Of a stretch of 64,000 bases of DNA, positions 26,438 through 35,393 are shown in pieces (position 1 is the stretch's first letter; the number at the start of each line of letters is the position of its first letter). This DNA is from Enterovibrio sp051650965 (GTDB taxonomy: Bacteria > Pseudomonadota > Gammaproteobacteria > Enterobacterales > Vibrionaceae), in NCBI GenBank assembly GCA_051650965.1, contig JBOFRL010000022.1, positions 1 to 64,000 on the forward strand, given 5' to 3'. The position numbers and the translations under genes are program-made. Below the pieces are notes generated by a model. The model searched no databases and was not told the origin of the DNA. It was given only the letters and a program-made list of their open reading frames with translations.

Positions 26438-27682
26438 GTGCGAACCTTTGCGCAATTAGAATTAGATCCTATTTTGCAGCTCGCGATTGAAGAGCTTGGC
26501 TTTGAGCGCCCAACCACGGTGCAAGAAGAGGTTATCCCAGCTGCAATGGAAGGGCGCGATGTGCTTGCCTGCGCGCCGACGGGTACGGGTAAAACCGCGG
26601 CGTTTGTTCTATCGCTTTTGCAGTATTTGCTTGATTTTCCAAGAAAAAAACCAGGGCCCGCGCGCGCTTTGATTTTGACTCCGACGCGCGAGCTTGCGAT
26701 GCAGGTGACAGAGCAGGCGCAGGCGTTAGCCAAACACACGGCGCTTAAGATAGTCACTATCACCGGCGGGATCTCCTACGATGTGCATGCTGACATTTTA
26801 GGCAAAACACAAGACATCGTGGTTGCAACGCCTGGGCGACTGATGGAGTACATTGAGGCCGAGCGCTTTGATTGCCGCGCCATTGAGAGCTTGGTACTTG
26901 ACGAAGCGGACCGCATGCTCGATATGGGCTTTGGCGCAATTGTCGAGAAAATCGGCAATGAATGTCGTTGGCGTAAGCAAAGTATGCTCTTTTCAGCCAC
27001 GCTGGAAGGCGCCGGAATTGCGCAGTTTAAAGCGGCGATTTTGACTGATCCTATCGATGTGAACGTTGAGCCGCCGCGACGCGAGCGCAAAAAAATCACC
27101 CAGTGGTACTACCGCTGTGACGATATGGCGCACAAAAACGCGCTGCTCAAATCGATTTTGGCCAACCAAGCGCAGCGCACGATAATTTTTGTCAAAACGC
27201 GCGAGCGACTAGCGCAGCTGCGCGAAGAGCTGCAAAAAGAAAAAATTACCTGTGGCTGGCTGCAAGGCGAGATGGCGCAAGCTAAGCGTACGCAAGCCGT
27301 TGAAAAATTTACTAAAGGCGAAATCAATGTGCTGATCGCAACTGATGTGGCGGCGCGCGGTATCGACGTGCCTGACATTTCCCACGTGATCAATTTTGAC
27401 TTGCCACGCAAGGCCGATGTTTATCTGCACCGCATTGGGCGCACCGCGCGCGCTGGCAAAAAGGGCATCGCCATTTCGCTAGTAGAGGCGCACGATCAGC
27501 CGCTGATCGAAAAAATTGCCCGCTACATGGAAGAGGAGCTCAAAGAGCGCACCATCGAAGGTTTAAAGCCCAAGCACAAAAAAGCGCAATTTGTGAAAAA
27601 GAAAAAAGATAAGGACAAAAAAGGCAAAAGTGCCGCTAAAAAGCGTGTGAAAAAACGCGATGCGAAGGAGAAGACGTCGTAA
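26438..27682 (+). CDS. srmB: DEAD-box RNA helicase SrmB
   Basis: 414 residues. SrmB unwinds rRNA during 50S subunit assembly. All helicase motifs are visible: APTGTGKT, PTRELA, TPGR, DEADRML, FSATLEG, IIFVKTRERL, TDVAARGID and HRIGRTARAG. A Lys-rich basic tail (from about residue 380) fits RNA binding. Identity to E. coli SrmB is evident in QWYYR and LLDFPRKK. The GTG start at 26438 has GGAG 7 bases upstream; no in-frame ATG exists nearby. Confidence 0.93.
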   Translation: MRTFAQLELDPILQLAIEELGFERPTTVQEEVIPAAMEGRDVLACAPTGTGKTAAFVLSLLQYLLDFPRKKPGPARALILTPTRELAMQVTEQAQALAKHTALKIVTITGGISYDVHADILGKTQDIVVATPGRLMEYIEAERFDCRAIESLVLDEADRMLDMGFGAIVEKIGNECRWRKQSMLFSATLEGAGIAQFKAAILTDPIDVNVEPPRRERKKITQWYYRCDDMAHKNALLKSILANQAQRTIIFVKTRERLAQLREELQKEKITCGWLQGEMAQAKRTQAVEKFTKGEINVLIATDVAARGIDVPDISHVINFDLPRKADVYLHRIGRTARAGKKGIAISLVEAHDQPLIEKIARYMEEELKERTIEGLKPKHKKAQFVKKKKDKDKKGKSAAKKRVKKRDAKEKTS

Positions 27683-27898
27683 TCGCTGCTGCACTGTTTC
27701 GGTGTGACCTATTTTCAGCAAAAAATCTATAAAAAATAATGCATAAGAGATGTTTTGCTATGCATGCTTGTGACTCGTGTTTAAAATGCGATCACCTCCA
27801 ACGAGGTGTTGGCAATAAAGCGTTGCAGGCTCGCTAGGCAGCACGTGCTTTGATTGCTTTTTGTTACGAGCCTTTTGCTGTGAAATAGGTGTCTTTTT

Positions 27899-28711
27899 AT
27901 GAAAATGAATTACTTAGCTTTAATTTTTGCACTTGTTTTGGCCAATGTATCTGTGAGTGCGCACGCGAAAGAGAGCGCGGATGACACAGATCTTGTTGAA
28001 GAGTTGTCAAGCAAATCTACCTCAGATGATGACGAAGATGCTGAGGACGATGAGAGTGAGAATACGAAAAAAACGAACGACGAAAAGAGTAAAAGTGTTT
28101 TCTATTTTGATAAAGAGGCGGTAACGCAAGACTTTAAGCAGGCCGGACAAAAGCTGCGTGAGCTGACCAATCGAGGCGAGGCCGCGGCGCAATATCGCCT
28201 TGGCAGCGCTTACGAGAAAAGAAACAATTACAAGCAAGCGGTTTCTCATTACCAAAAGGCCGCGGCGCAAGGGCACATCGAGGCGCAAAATCACCTTGGC
28301 TTGATGTACCAAAAGGGGCTGGGAGTGGCGCAAGACTATCAACAGGCCGCGCATTGGTACGAGCAGGCCGCTACGCTTGGGCATCCGGATGCGCAGCAAA
28401 ACCTAGGTGTCATGTATTTTAAAGGTTTTGGCGTGCCAGTTGACAATAAACTTGGCATGAAATGGACGCGCAAAGCAGCTGAGTTGGGGAATCCGAAGGC
28501 GCAGTCTTTGCTGGGGCTTATTTATGCGCAGGGCGATTCAGTGACGCTCGACTTTAAGCAGGCGTACGCGTGGTTTTCTGCGGCCGCTGCCAATGGCATG
28601 TCCGAAGTGATTGATTTTCGTGATCAAATTGGTAAAGGGCTGTCGCCAAGTGCACTTAAAGAAGCACAGATTTTAGGTGGCCGCTACTTCACTGAATATC
28701 AGCGTAAATAG
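27899..28711 (+). CDS. Secreted Sel1-repeat (SLR/TPR-like) protein
   Basis: 270 residues. A signal peptide spans about 1-23 (ends SAHA). Residues about 30-65 are very acidic and low in complexity (runs of Asp and Glu). From about residue 95 there are four to five Sel1-like repeats (AAAQYRLGSAYEKRN, EAQNHLGLMYQKGLGV, DAQQNLGVMYFKGFGV, KAQSLLGLIYAQGD). Such proteins act as protein-protein adaptors in the cell envelope. The exact function is unknown. The 216-base gap before it holds a small CACCTC/GAGGTG hairpin but no gene. Confidence 0.8.
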   Translation: MKMNYLALIFALVLANVSVSAHAKESADDTDLVEELSSKSTSDDDEDAEDDESENTKKTNDEKSKSVFYFDKEAVTQDFKQAGQKLRELTNRGEAAAQYRLGSAYEKRNNYKQAVSHYQKAAAQGHIEAQNHLGLMYQKGLGVAQDYQQAAHWYEQAATLGHPDAQQNLGVMYFKGFGVPVDNKLGMKWTRKAAELGNPKAQSLLGLIYAQGDSVTLDFKQAYAWFSAAAANGMSEVIDFRDQIGKGLSPSALKEAQILGGRYFTEYQRK

Positions 28712-28770
28712 TAAAACATTGCCACTAAAGCCGCGCAGCACTTGTTTGCTGCGCCAAACTGGCTCAGCAG

Positions 28771-28798
28771 TGCCAGCCGCGCAAAGCTTGGGCTGGCA
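28771..28798. terminator. Hairpin between convergent Sel1 gene and gloA
   Basis: Perfect 8-base stem TGCCAGCC/GGCTGGCA with a 12-base loop. There is no T run on either side, so function as a terminator is only suggested by its position between convergent genes. Confidence 0.35.
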
Positions 28799-28829
28799 AC
28801 ATTCACAGCGCATTTAGCTGCAACAGCGG

Positions 28830-29228
28830 CTACTTGCAGCTGCACTCCTCTTTTTCATCTTGGATCAGCTCAATTTGATAGCCATCGGGGTCGGTGACAA
28901 AAGCGATGTGCGTCGTGCCGCCTTTAACTGGACCTGGCTCGCGGGTTACATTGCCGCCATTTTGGGCAATTTTTTGGCAAGCAAGGTAGATGTCATCACA
29001 GCCAAGAGCGATATGACCAAAAGCGTTGCCTAGCTGATAGCTGTCAGTGTCCCAGTTGTGGGTCAGCTCGATCATCACGCCATTTTCTTCAAATCCAACA
29101 AAAACAAGCGTGTAGCGATATTGGGTATTCTCGGTACGCCGTATTACACGCATGCCAAGTACTTGAGTGTAGAAGTTGATGGCGCGATCAAGATCGGTCA
29201 CGCGCAGCATAGTATGTAAAAATTTCAT
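28830..29228 (-). CDS. gloA: Lactoylglutathione lyase (glyoxalase I)
   Basis: 132 residues. It converts the hemithioacetal of methylglyoxal and glutathione to S-lactoylglutathione. The four metal ligands are visible as His5, Glu54, His72 and Glu120, in contexts matching E. coli GloA (nickel type). The last residues are ECSCK, a short Cys-containing tail. The glutathione-gated KefB, also in this window, works in the same methylglyoxal defence. Confidence 0.95.
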   Translation of the reverse strand: MKFLHTMLRVTDLDRAINFYTQVLGMRVIRRTENTQYRYTLVFVGFEENGVMIELTHNWDTDSYQLGNAFGHIALGCDDIYLACQKIAQNGGNVTREPGPVKGGTTHIAFVTDPDGYQIELIQDEKEECSCK

Positions 29229-29250
29229 GGTGTTATCCGTTCATACAAGT

Positions 29251-29279
29251 AAAAAATCACGCTCACATAAAAAGAGCGT
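29251..29279 (-). terminator. Terminator of ygfZ
   Basis: On the minus strand ACGCTC/GAGCGT (9-base loop) is followed by GATTTTTT. It lies between the ygfZ stop (29384) and the gloA start (29228). Confidence 0.6.
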
Positions 29280-29383
29280 TGGCTTTGATGCGATAGAGAA
29301 AGTCCGCGCAATGATTGCCTAAAATTACAGGCGATCACGCTTGCAGTTTTGCGCAAAGGCGGCTCTCATTGTCACTGGAAAAT

Positions 29384-30361
29384 TTAAATCTCATCAAGCT
29401 CATAGGGTAGCGGGATGATGCGCCAGCTCTCACCGCTGCCGGTGGGGCGATAGTAGGTGCTTGGCTCCAGATCGCTAGGAAGCACCACCAGCGCCACCGC
29501 TTTGCCGTCGCTAAAGCGAAAGCTGCGCAGCACAGTGCCGCCTGAGCGCCAGTTGCCGTCAATGCTGCGTTCAAAGCTGTCGCCGGGCCTTGGGAACACG
29601 CTATCGCCGCCGGTCAAAAGGAAAGCCGCGCGCTTATTGATGCCGCGATATTTCGCGCGTGCGACGGTCTCTTGCCCTGTGTAGCAACCCTTTTTAAAAC
29701 TGATGGCATCGAGCGCCTGCAAGTTGATAGCTTGCGGAATAAATTGGTTGCTGGTCTCTTGCGTGATATTGGGCAATCCAGCGCTCAGCTCATACCACTC
29801 CCACAACGCGTTATCACACAGATCGGCGCGTGCGCCAAGATCGTTGATGAATTGATCCGCCTCTTGTGGGTCAACTGCGAGCAGCCAGCGATTAGGCTCG
29901 ATGCGGATAGCCGTTCCCGTTTGCGTTGCTCTAATGTCGCCTTTACCAAAAAAGCGCGCCTGCATGGTGTTGTCGGCCTTTTCACCGAGCACGCCGAGCA
30001 GCACTTGCTTGTTGCTGGTGAAGGTGAGCTTGGCGAAAACTGCATACTTTTCCATCTGCTCAAGCTGAGTTTTGAGCACAGACTGTGGCACAATATACGC
30101 GATGCCATGCATGTGATAGAAAAGTCGCAGCACCGCCCAAACTTTGCCCTTCGCGTCGCAATGCGCGCCGAGGATCGAGCTATTGTGCGCCAAAGTGTGA
30201 AGATCGCAGGTCAATTGCCCTTGCAGGTAAGTGAGCGCCTCTTCGCCGGTAACATGCACTAAAGCAAACGAGTCCAAAGCGGCGACGGCAAGTGCTGGGC
30301 GAGGGGCGCTTGAGGCGACAGGAAAAGGTTTAAAATCATGTGATTGGTACCAGCTGTTCAT
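29384..30361 (-). CDS. ygfZ: Folate-dependent YgfZ/GcvT-like protein for Fe-S/tRNA modification
   Basis: 325 residues. YgfZ binds tetrahydrofolate and supports certain iron-sulfur enzymes such as MiaB. The signature KGCYTGQE near residue 225, with the essential Cys, is intact, as are LQGQLTCDL and GLPNI. It is divergent from sdhE, the arrangement found in E. coli. Confidence 0.92.
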   Translation of the reverse strand: MNSWYQSHDFKPFPVASSAPRPALAVAALDSFALVHVTGEEALTYLQGQLTCDLHTLAHNSSILGAHCDAKGKVWAVLRLFYHMHGIAYIVPQSVLKTQLEQMEKYAVFAKLTFTSNKQVLLGVLGEKADNTMQARFFGKGDIRATQTGTAIRIEPNRWLLAVDPQEADQFINDLGARADLCDNALWEWYELSAGLPNITQETSNQFIPQAINLQALDAISFKKGCYTGQETVARAKYRGINKRAAFLLTGGDSVFPRPGDSFERSIDGNWRSGGTVLRSFRFSDGKAVALVVLPSDLEPSTYYRPTGSGESWRIIPLPYELDEI

Positions 30362-30548
30362 AGCATACCCTTGTCTATTTTTTGCTGTTGCTAATGGTAA
30401 TGCGCGCGGCGGCGAATGTCAGCATGTGATGATATTGAACTTGCAACAAATTAAAACTGTTGTGGCATGGAAGCGCAATTATTTGTTGTCAAAATGGCAG
30501 CCGGTGATAGCGTGTGAGCAGAAACTGTATAAATTTCAGGTTGATAAA

Positions 30549-30809
30549 ATGATTTTGGATGAAAAACAGCGAGCAAAGGTAAAGTGGAGTTGTCGGCGCG
30601 GCATGTTGGAGCTCGATGTGCTGCTTATGCCATTTTTTGAAAATTGTTTTGACGCGCTTTTGCCAAATGAGCAACGCGACTTTATTAAACTGCTTGATTG
30701 CGACGATAATACTCTTTTCAAATGGTTTATGCATCAAGGCACTAGCGACGACGCGGCGCTAGCAAATTTGGTAGAGCGGATTGTCTTATACAGAAAAGCG
30801 CAGCTTTAA
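30549..30809 (+). CDS. sdhE: Succinate dehydrogenase flavinylation factor SdhE
   Basis: 86 residues. SdhE promotes covalent FAD attachment to SdhA and FrdA. The RGxxE signature is present (Arg17-Gly-Met-Leu-Glu21 in CRRGMLELD), followed by MPFFE and LLDCDDNTLFKWFM. The frame is open far upstream, but family homology begins at the ATG at 30549, so the upstream part is not coding. Confidence 0.92.
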   Translation: MILDEKQRAKVKWSCRRGMLELDVLLMPFFENCFDALLPNEQRDFIKLLDCDDNTLFKWFMHQGTSDDAALANLVERIVLYRKAQL

Positions 30810-31203
30810 CGTAAACTTGCAGCCGTCAATATGGCTGCATGGCAGTATGCGCCTGCTATTTAGCATTCTGATTTTGCTTACTTTTTATAAAACGGGGTTG
30901 CCGCTTGAGGTAAAAGCGTGGCTGCTTATCGTGCTGCTTGCCGAGCAAAAAACGTGGCTGCAGGCGTCTGCGCTGAGCGGCGCTTTTTCTTTGGATCTTG
31001 CCGGCTTTTGCCGTTATCATCGGCAAAATGAGCGTGCGCGCTGCGTTTTTTGTTCCCCGTTTTTAGTGATCTTAAAACTTTCTGCGCCGCATTTAGCTGT
31101 GGCTGGTAAAAAAGGTGCGCCGCGTTATTTGTGGCTGGCGCGTGACAGTGTTAGCGCACGTGACTTTCGCCGTTTATGTTTTTTCGCTCAGGCGCTTACC
31201 TAG
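30781..31203 (+). CDS. ygfX: YgfX family inner-membrane protein
   Basis: About 140 residues from a TTG at 30781 that overlaps the end of sdhE by 29 bases. Two hydrophobic segments near the N-terminus (LLFSILILLTF and WLLIVLLAE) and the C-terminal YLWLARDSVSARDFRRL fit YgfX (DUF1434-like), the usual partner of sdhE. In E. coli YgfX was proposed as a toxin-like membrane protein. The exact start is uncertain. Confidence 0.8.
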   Translation: MSYTEKRSFNVNLQPSIWLHGSMRLLFSILILLTFYKTGLPLEVKAWLLIVLLAEQKTWLQASALSGAFSLDLAGFCRYHRQNERARCVFCSPFLVILKLSAPHLAVAGKKGAPRYLWLARDSVSARDFRRLCFFAQALT

Positions 31204-31212
31204 CCAAGCGGT

Positions 31213-31243
31213 TTGCCTGCGGCGTGAAAAGTCGTGGTAAAAT
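31213..31243 (+). promoter_or_regulatory. Candidate rpsB promoter with extended -10
   Basis: CGTGGTAAAAT (TAAAAT at 31238-31243 preceded by TGG) resembles the extended -10 known for rpsB promoters in gammaproteobacteria. TTGCCT at 31213-31218 could be a -35 but the spacer is 19 bases. It lies about 205 bases before rpsB, giving a long leader. Confidence 0.5.
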
Positions 31244-31414
31244 GGTGGATCTTACTATTCCTTTTATGATATAAATCCCCGCGAATTTGCTTCCTGATCA
31301 TAATTCAAATTTTCTGCTCAGTTTTTGCAAAGACACAAACACTTTTATTTCACACATGTATCGCAACCCGCGCCGGGGTGCCTGCTTCTTTTTTGAAAGC
31401 TGGGTCGGCTGTGA

Positions 31415-31437
31415 GGGGTACATGGAGGCCTAACCCC
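31415..31437 (+). promoter_or_regulatory. rpsB leader hairpin, possible S2 autoregulation element
   Basis: GGGGT and ACCCC can pair around a loop containing CATGGAGGCC, just before the AAGAGG ribosome binding site of rpsB. S2 is known to repress rpsB-tsf through the mRNA leader; assigning this stem to that role is inference. Confidence 0.45.
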
Positions 31438-31450
31438 AAGAGGATGTAAA

Positions 31451-32179
31451 ATGGCTACTGTTTCAATGCGCGAAATGTTAAAAGCGGGTGTGCACTTCGG
31501 TCACCAAACTCGTTACTGGAACCCAAAAATGAAGCCATTCATTTTCGGCGCGCGTAATAAAGTTCATATCATTAACCTAGAGCAAACAGTTCCTTTGTTT
31601 AACGAAGTGCTGGCTGAGCTGAGCAAAATCGGCGAGCGCAAAGGTAAAGTATTGTTTGTTGGTACAAAACGTGCTGCAAGCGATGCGATCAAAGTGGCGG
31701 CAGAAAGCTGTGACCAATATTTTGTAAATCAACGCTGGCTTGGCGGCATGATGACTAACTGGAAAACAGTTCGTCAATCAATCAAGCGCCTAAAAGATCT
31801 AGAAGCCCAAGCTGTTGATGGTACTTTTGACAAGCTGACTAAAAAAGAAGCGTTGATGCGCACTCGCGAAATGGAAAAATTAGAAAAATCGCTGGGTGGT
31901 ATCAAAAACATGGGTGGTCTGCCTGACATGCTGTTTGTAATCGATGCTGATCATGAGCACATTGCAATCAAAGAAGCAAACAACCTTGGCATTCCAGTGG
32001 TAGCGATTGTTGATACAAACTCTAACCCAGATGGCGTTGATTACGTTATTCCTGGCAACGACGATGCTATCCGCGCTATCCAGCTATACCTGACAGCGGC
32101 AGCGCAAGCTTACCGTGAAGGTCGCAATCAAGATATCGTAACGCAAGCTGAAGACGAGTTAGTTGAAGTCGCAGAGTAA
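31451..32179 (+). CDS. rpsB: 30S ribosomal protein S2
   Basis: 242 residues (E. coli 241). Needed for late 30S assembly and binds S1. Seen: MREMLKAGVHFGHQTRYW, FVGTKRAA, QRWLGGMMTNW and the C-terminal acidic tail. First gene of rpsB-tsf; AAGAGGATGTAAAATG provides its ribosome binding site. Confidence 0.98.
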   Translation: MATVSMREMLKAGVHFGHQTRYWNPKMKPFIFGARNKVHIINLEQTVPLFNEVLAELSKIGERKGKVLFVGTKRAASDAIKVAAESCDQYFVNQRWLGGMMTNWKTVRQSIKRLKDLEAQAVDGTFDKLTKKEALMRTREMEKLEKSLGGIKNMGGLPDMLFVIDADHEHIAIKEANNLGIPVVAIVDTNSNPDGVDYVIPGNDDAIRAIQLYLTAAAQAYREGRNQDIVTQAEDELVEVAE

Positions 32180-32230
32180 TAATCTGGCTCGTTACGCAGG
32201 ATTTAATTAGCATTTGCCTAATTAAGCAAC

Positions 32231-32250
32231 TAGGGGCCAAACGGCCCCTA
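32231..32250 (+). terminator. Attenuator-like hairpin between rpsB and tsf
   Basis: Perfect 8-base stem TAGGGGCC/GGCCCCTA with an AAAC loop, followed only by AATTTT. It probably reduces rather than stops transcription into tsf. Confidence 0.5.
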
Positions 32251-32288
32251 AATTTTGCCTAAAATTATTTCGAATTGAGGATATGAGA

Positions 32289-33128
32289 ATGTCTATTTCT
32301 GCTGCCATGGTAAAAGAATTACGTGAGCGTACTGGCGCTGGCATGATGGAGTGCAAAAAAGCACTGGTTGAGACAAATGGCGACATCGAGCTTGCGATTG
32401 AAAATATGCGCAAATCAGGCGCAGCAAAAGCCGCTAAAAAAGCGGGTAACATTGCTGCTGATGGCGCAATCATCATCAAGCAAAACGCAGGTTTTGCAGC
32501 TCTGGTAGAAGTTAACTGCCAAACTGACTTCGTAGCTAAAGACGGCAACTTTACTGAGTTTGCTAACAAAGTTGCGACAGCTGCACTTGAATCAAAAGCA
32601 AGCATTGAAGAGCTGCAAAGCCAGTTTGAAGATGAGCGTGTTGCGCTGGTTGCAAAAATCGGTGAAAACATCTCTATTCGCCGCGTAGCTTACGTAGAAG
32701 GCGCGCAGCTTGCTTCTTACCGTCACGGTGAGCGCATTGGCGTTATCGTTGCAGGTACTGGCAGCGAAGAGACGCTAAAACACATCGCAATGCACGTTGC
32801 AGCTTCTCGCCCAGAGTTCGTGAATCCAGAAGATGTTCCAGCTGAAGTTGTCGCGAAAGAGCAACAAATTCAAGTTGAAATCGCGATGAACGAAGGCAAG
32901 CCAAAAGAGATCGCTGAAAAGATGGTTGCTGGCCGCATGAAGAAGTTCACCGGCGAAGTTTCTTTGACTGGTCAACCATTCGTTATGGAGCCTAAGAAGA
33001 GCGTTGGCGAAGTGCTAAAAGAGCAAGGCGCGACAGTAACTACATTCGTGCGTCTTGAAGTTGGCGAAGGCATCGAGAAGCAAGAAGTTGATTTTGCTGC
33101 AGAAGTTGCTGCGGTACAAAAAGGTTAA
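32289..33128 (+). CDS. tsf: Elongation factor Ts
   Basis: 279 residues. It exchanges GDP for GTP on EF-Tu. Seen: VKELRERTGAGMMECKKAL, the TDFVAK motif that contacts EF-Tu, MHVAASRPEF and GRMKKFTGEVSL. The ATG at 32289 has GAGG 8 bases upstream; an ATG two codons earlier is too close to that site. Confidence 0.97.
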   Translation: MSISAAMVKELRERTGAGMMECKKALVETNGDIELAIENMRKSGAAKAAKKAGNIAADGAIIIKQNAGFAALVEVNCQTDFVAKDGNFTEFANKVATAALESKASIEELQSQFEDERVALVAKIGENISIRRVAYVEGAQLASYRHGERIGVIVAGTGSEETLKHIAMHVAASRPEFVNPEDVPAEVVAKEQQIQVEIAMNEGKPKEIAEKMVAGRMKKFTGEVSLTGQPFVMEPKKSVGEVLKEQGATVTTFVRLEVGEGIEKQEVDFAAEVAAVQKG

Positions 33129-33150
33129 TTGATATTGCTATCAGCTTAAG

Positions 33151-33173
33151 GCCGCAGCTCACTGCGGCTTTTT
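33151..33173 (+). terminator. Terminator after tsf
   Basis: Stem GCCGCAG/CTGCGGC with a CTCA loop and five T residues, 23 bases after the tsf stop. Confidence 0.87.
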
Positions 33174-33205
33174 GTTATCAAAAAGTATGGAAAAGGTCCG
33201 CTATC

Positions 33206-33937
33206 ATGACAACAACTCCAAAGCCTGTTTATCAGCGTATTTTATTAAAATTAAGTGGTGAAGCACTGCAAGGCAATGAAGGATTTGGTATTGATGCCTC
33301 TGTGTTAGACAGAATGGCACAAGAGATCAAAGAGCTTATTGAAATCGGTGTGCAAGTTGGGCTTGTGATTGGTGGTGGTAATCTGTTTCGCGGCGCAGGT
33401 CTTGCCAAAGCGGGCATGAACCGTGTCGTGGGCGACCACATGGGGATGCTGGCGACCGTGATGAACGGCCTTGCGATGCGTGATGCGCTGCACCGCGCTT
33501 ATGTTAACGCCCGTTTAATGTCGGCAATTCCGCTCAACGGCGTGTGTGACAACTACAGCTGGTCTGACGCGATAAGTCAGCTGCGCAGTGGCCGCGTGGT
33601 GATTTTTGCCGCAGGCACCGGCAACCCATTTTTCACAACCGATTCAGCAGCTTGCCTGCGCGGGATCGAAATTGAAGCCAATGTGGTGTTAAAAGCGACC
33701 AAAGTGGATGGCGTTTACTCTGAAGATCCACACAAAAATCCTAACGCCAAACTTTACAGCCAGCTTTCTTATCAAGACGTTTTAGAACAAGAACTTAAAG
33801 TGATGGATCTGGCGGCGTTCACCTTGGCGCGCGATCATCAAATGCCTATTCGCGTCTTTAACATGAATAAGCCTGGCGCGCTGCGTCGCGTTATTTTGGG
33901 TGAAAAAGAAGGCACGTTGATTATTGATAACGCTTAA
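33206..33937 (+). CDS. pyrH: UMP kinase
   Basis: 243 residues, amino-acid-kinase fold, hexameric in the family. It phosphorylates UMP to UDP with ATP. Seen: ILLKLSGEAL at the N-terminus, GGGNLFRG, GTGNPFFTTDSAA and TKVDGVY. Follows tsf and precedes frr, the conserved order. Confidence 0.97.
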   Translation: MTTTPKPVYQRILLKLSGEALQGNEGFGIDASVLDRMAQEIKELIEIGVQVGLVIGGGNLFRGAGLAKAGMNRVVGDHMGMLATVMNGLAMRDALHRAYVNARLMSAIPLNGVCDNYSWSDAISQLRSGRVVIFAAGTGNPFFTTDSAACLRGIEIEANVVLKATKVDGVYSEDPHKNPNAKLYSQLSYQDVLEQELKVMDLAAFTLARDHQMPIRVFNMNKPGALRRVILGEKEGTLIIDNA

Positions 33938-33988
33938 GTCATTTTAATGGCATAATTTTGCAATCAAGACAGTTTTAAGGATATTTTT

Positions 33989-34546
33989 GTGATCAAACAA
34001 ATCAGTGAAGCCGCTAACGAGCGCATGAATAAAAGCGTTGAAGCGCTAAAACAGACTCTTTCTAAAATTCGTACCGGCCGTGCGCACCCTGCGTTGCTCG
34101 ACGGTTTGCAAGTTGATTACTACGGCTCATCAACGCCGCTAAAACAGCTTGGCTCAATCATTGCTGAAGATGCGCGCACTTTGGCGATCACCGTGTTTGA
34201 TAAGTCGATGACGCAAGCGGTAGAAAAAGCGATCATGACCTCTGATCTGGGTTTAAACCCAATGTCTGCCGGCACTGTTATTCGCGTGCCATTGCCTGCG
34301 CTGACTGAAGAGCGTCGTCGTGACCTTGTGAAAATCGTGCGCAACGAAGCTGAGCAAGGCCGCATCAGCGTGCGTAACATTCGCCGCGATGCAAACGCGG
34401 AGATCAAAGCGCTGCTAAAAGCTAAAGAGATCTCTGAAGATGACGACCGCCGCAGCCAAGATGATATCCAAAAACTGACGGATGCTGCGGTAAAGAAAAT
34501 TGATCAGATCCTTGAATTGAAAGAAAAAGAGCTAATGGAAGTGTGA
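33989..34546 (+). CDS. frr: Ribosome recycling factor
   Basis: 185 residues, the standard length. With EF-G it splits post-termination ribosomes. Seen: KIRTGRAHPALLDGL and NIRRDANAEIKALLK. It starts with GTG after AAGGATATTTTT. A strong terminator separates it from uppS. Confidence 0.97.
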   Translation: MIKQISEAANERMNKSVEALKQTLSKIRTGRAHPALLDGLQVDYYGSSTPLKQLGSIIAEDARTLAITVFDKSMTQAVEKAIMTSDLGLNPMSAGTVIRVPLPALTEERRRDLVKIVRNEAEQGRISVRNIRRDANAEIKALLKAKEISEDDDRRSQDDIQKLTDAAVKKIDQILELKEKELMEV

Positions 34547-34572
34547 TTTAACACACTTTTTAGCGAGAAATT

Positions 34573-34600
34573 AAAAAGCGCTGGGGCCAGCGCTTTTTAT
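34573..34600 (+). terminator. Terminator after frr
   Basis: Perfect stem AAAAAGCGCTGG/CCAGCGCTTTTT with a GG loop centre and trailing T residues. It ends 16 bases before uppS, so uppS needs some readthrough or a promoter overlapping this region. Confidence 0.87.
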
Positions 34601-34615
34601 TTATAAAGGAAGATT

Positions 34616-35383
34616 ATGCATTCTCTATCCTCTGAATTGATTGATTTTGAACTGCTACCCAAACACATTGCGGTGATCATGGATGGCAACGGCCGCTGGG
34701 CAAAAGCACGCGGGAAGCCGCGCATTTTTGGCCACCATGCGGGCGTTGAAGCGGTAAGAAAAATTGTCGCTAACGCCAATAAGTTAGGGATCCGAGCGCT
34801 AACGCTGTTTGCCTTTAGCCGCGAGAATTGGGCCAGACCTGAAGAAGAAGTTCACCTTTTAATGACGCTTTTTGCCACTGTACTGACAAGAGAAGTGCGT
34901 AAATTGCATAAAAATGGCGTGAAGTTCAAAGTTATGGGGGACATTTCTCGGTTTAGTTCCTCATTGCAGGATAAAATACGTCAGGCTGAGCAGCTAACAG
35001 CAAATAACACAGGAATTGTCCTTAACGTGGCTGCCAATTATGGCGGGCAGTGGGATATTTTTCAGGCTGTACAAAAGGTTGCGTTTGATGTGGAGGCGGG
35101 AAAATTAAAAGCTGCCGACCTTTCATCAGAAGTTATCAGTAGAAACTTGCTAAGCGCGGATCTGCCAGAGGTTGATCTTTTGATCAGAACTAGCGGCGAG
35201 TGTCGGATCAGTAATTTTATGTTGTGGCAAATTGCCTATGCGGAAATTTATTTTACTGAGCAGTTTTGGCCAGATTTTGATGGACAAAGCTTAAGCGAAG
35301 CCATTGCATGGTATATCCAACGGGAGCGTCGGTTTGGGTGTACTAGCGAGCAAATTCAAGCAATGCTACATGTAACAAAATAA
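34616..35383 (+). CDS. uppS: Undecaprenyl diphosphate synthase
   Basis: 255 residues. A cis-prenyltransferase that makes the C55 carrier for peptidoglycan and O-antigen. Seen: the catalytic motif MDGNGRWAK, FAFSRENWARP and the C-terminal IRTSGECRISNFMLWQ with RERRFG. cdsA starts 10 bases after its stop. Confidence 0.96.
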   Translation: MHSLSSELIDFELLPKHIAVIMDGNGRWAKARGKPRIFGHHAGVEAVRKIVANANKLGIRALTLFAFSRENWARPEEEVHLLMTLFATVLTREVRKLHKNGVKFKVMGDISRFSSSLQDKIRQAEQLTANNTGIVLNVAANYGGQWDIFQAVQKVAFDVEAGKLKAADLSSEVISRNLLSADLPEVDLLIRTSGECRISNFMLWQIAYAEIYFTEQFWPDFDGQSLSEAIAWYIQRERRFGCTSEQIQAMLHVTK

Positions 35384-35393
35384 GGGGTTTCGT

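Noticed and set aside
27760..27838. Short Cys-containing frame (MHACDSCLKCDHLQ start) before the Sel1 gene
   Set aside because: Only 25 codons, no ribosome binding site, and the CACCTC/GAGGTG hairpin falls inside it. Too little to support a gene.
30231..30548. Upstream extension of the sdhE reading frame
   Set aside because: It overlaps ygfZ on the other strand, has no homology and has no ribosome binding site; SdhE proteins are about 86-90 residues.
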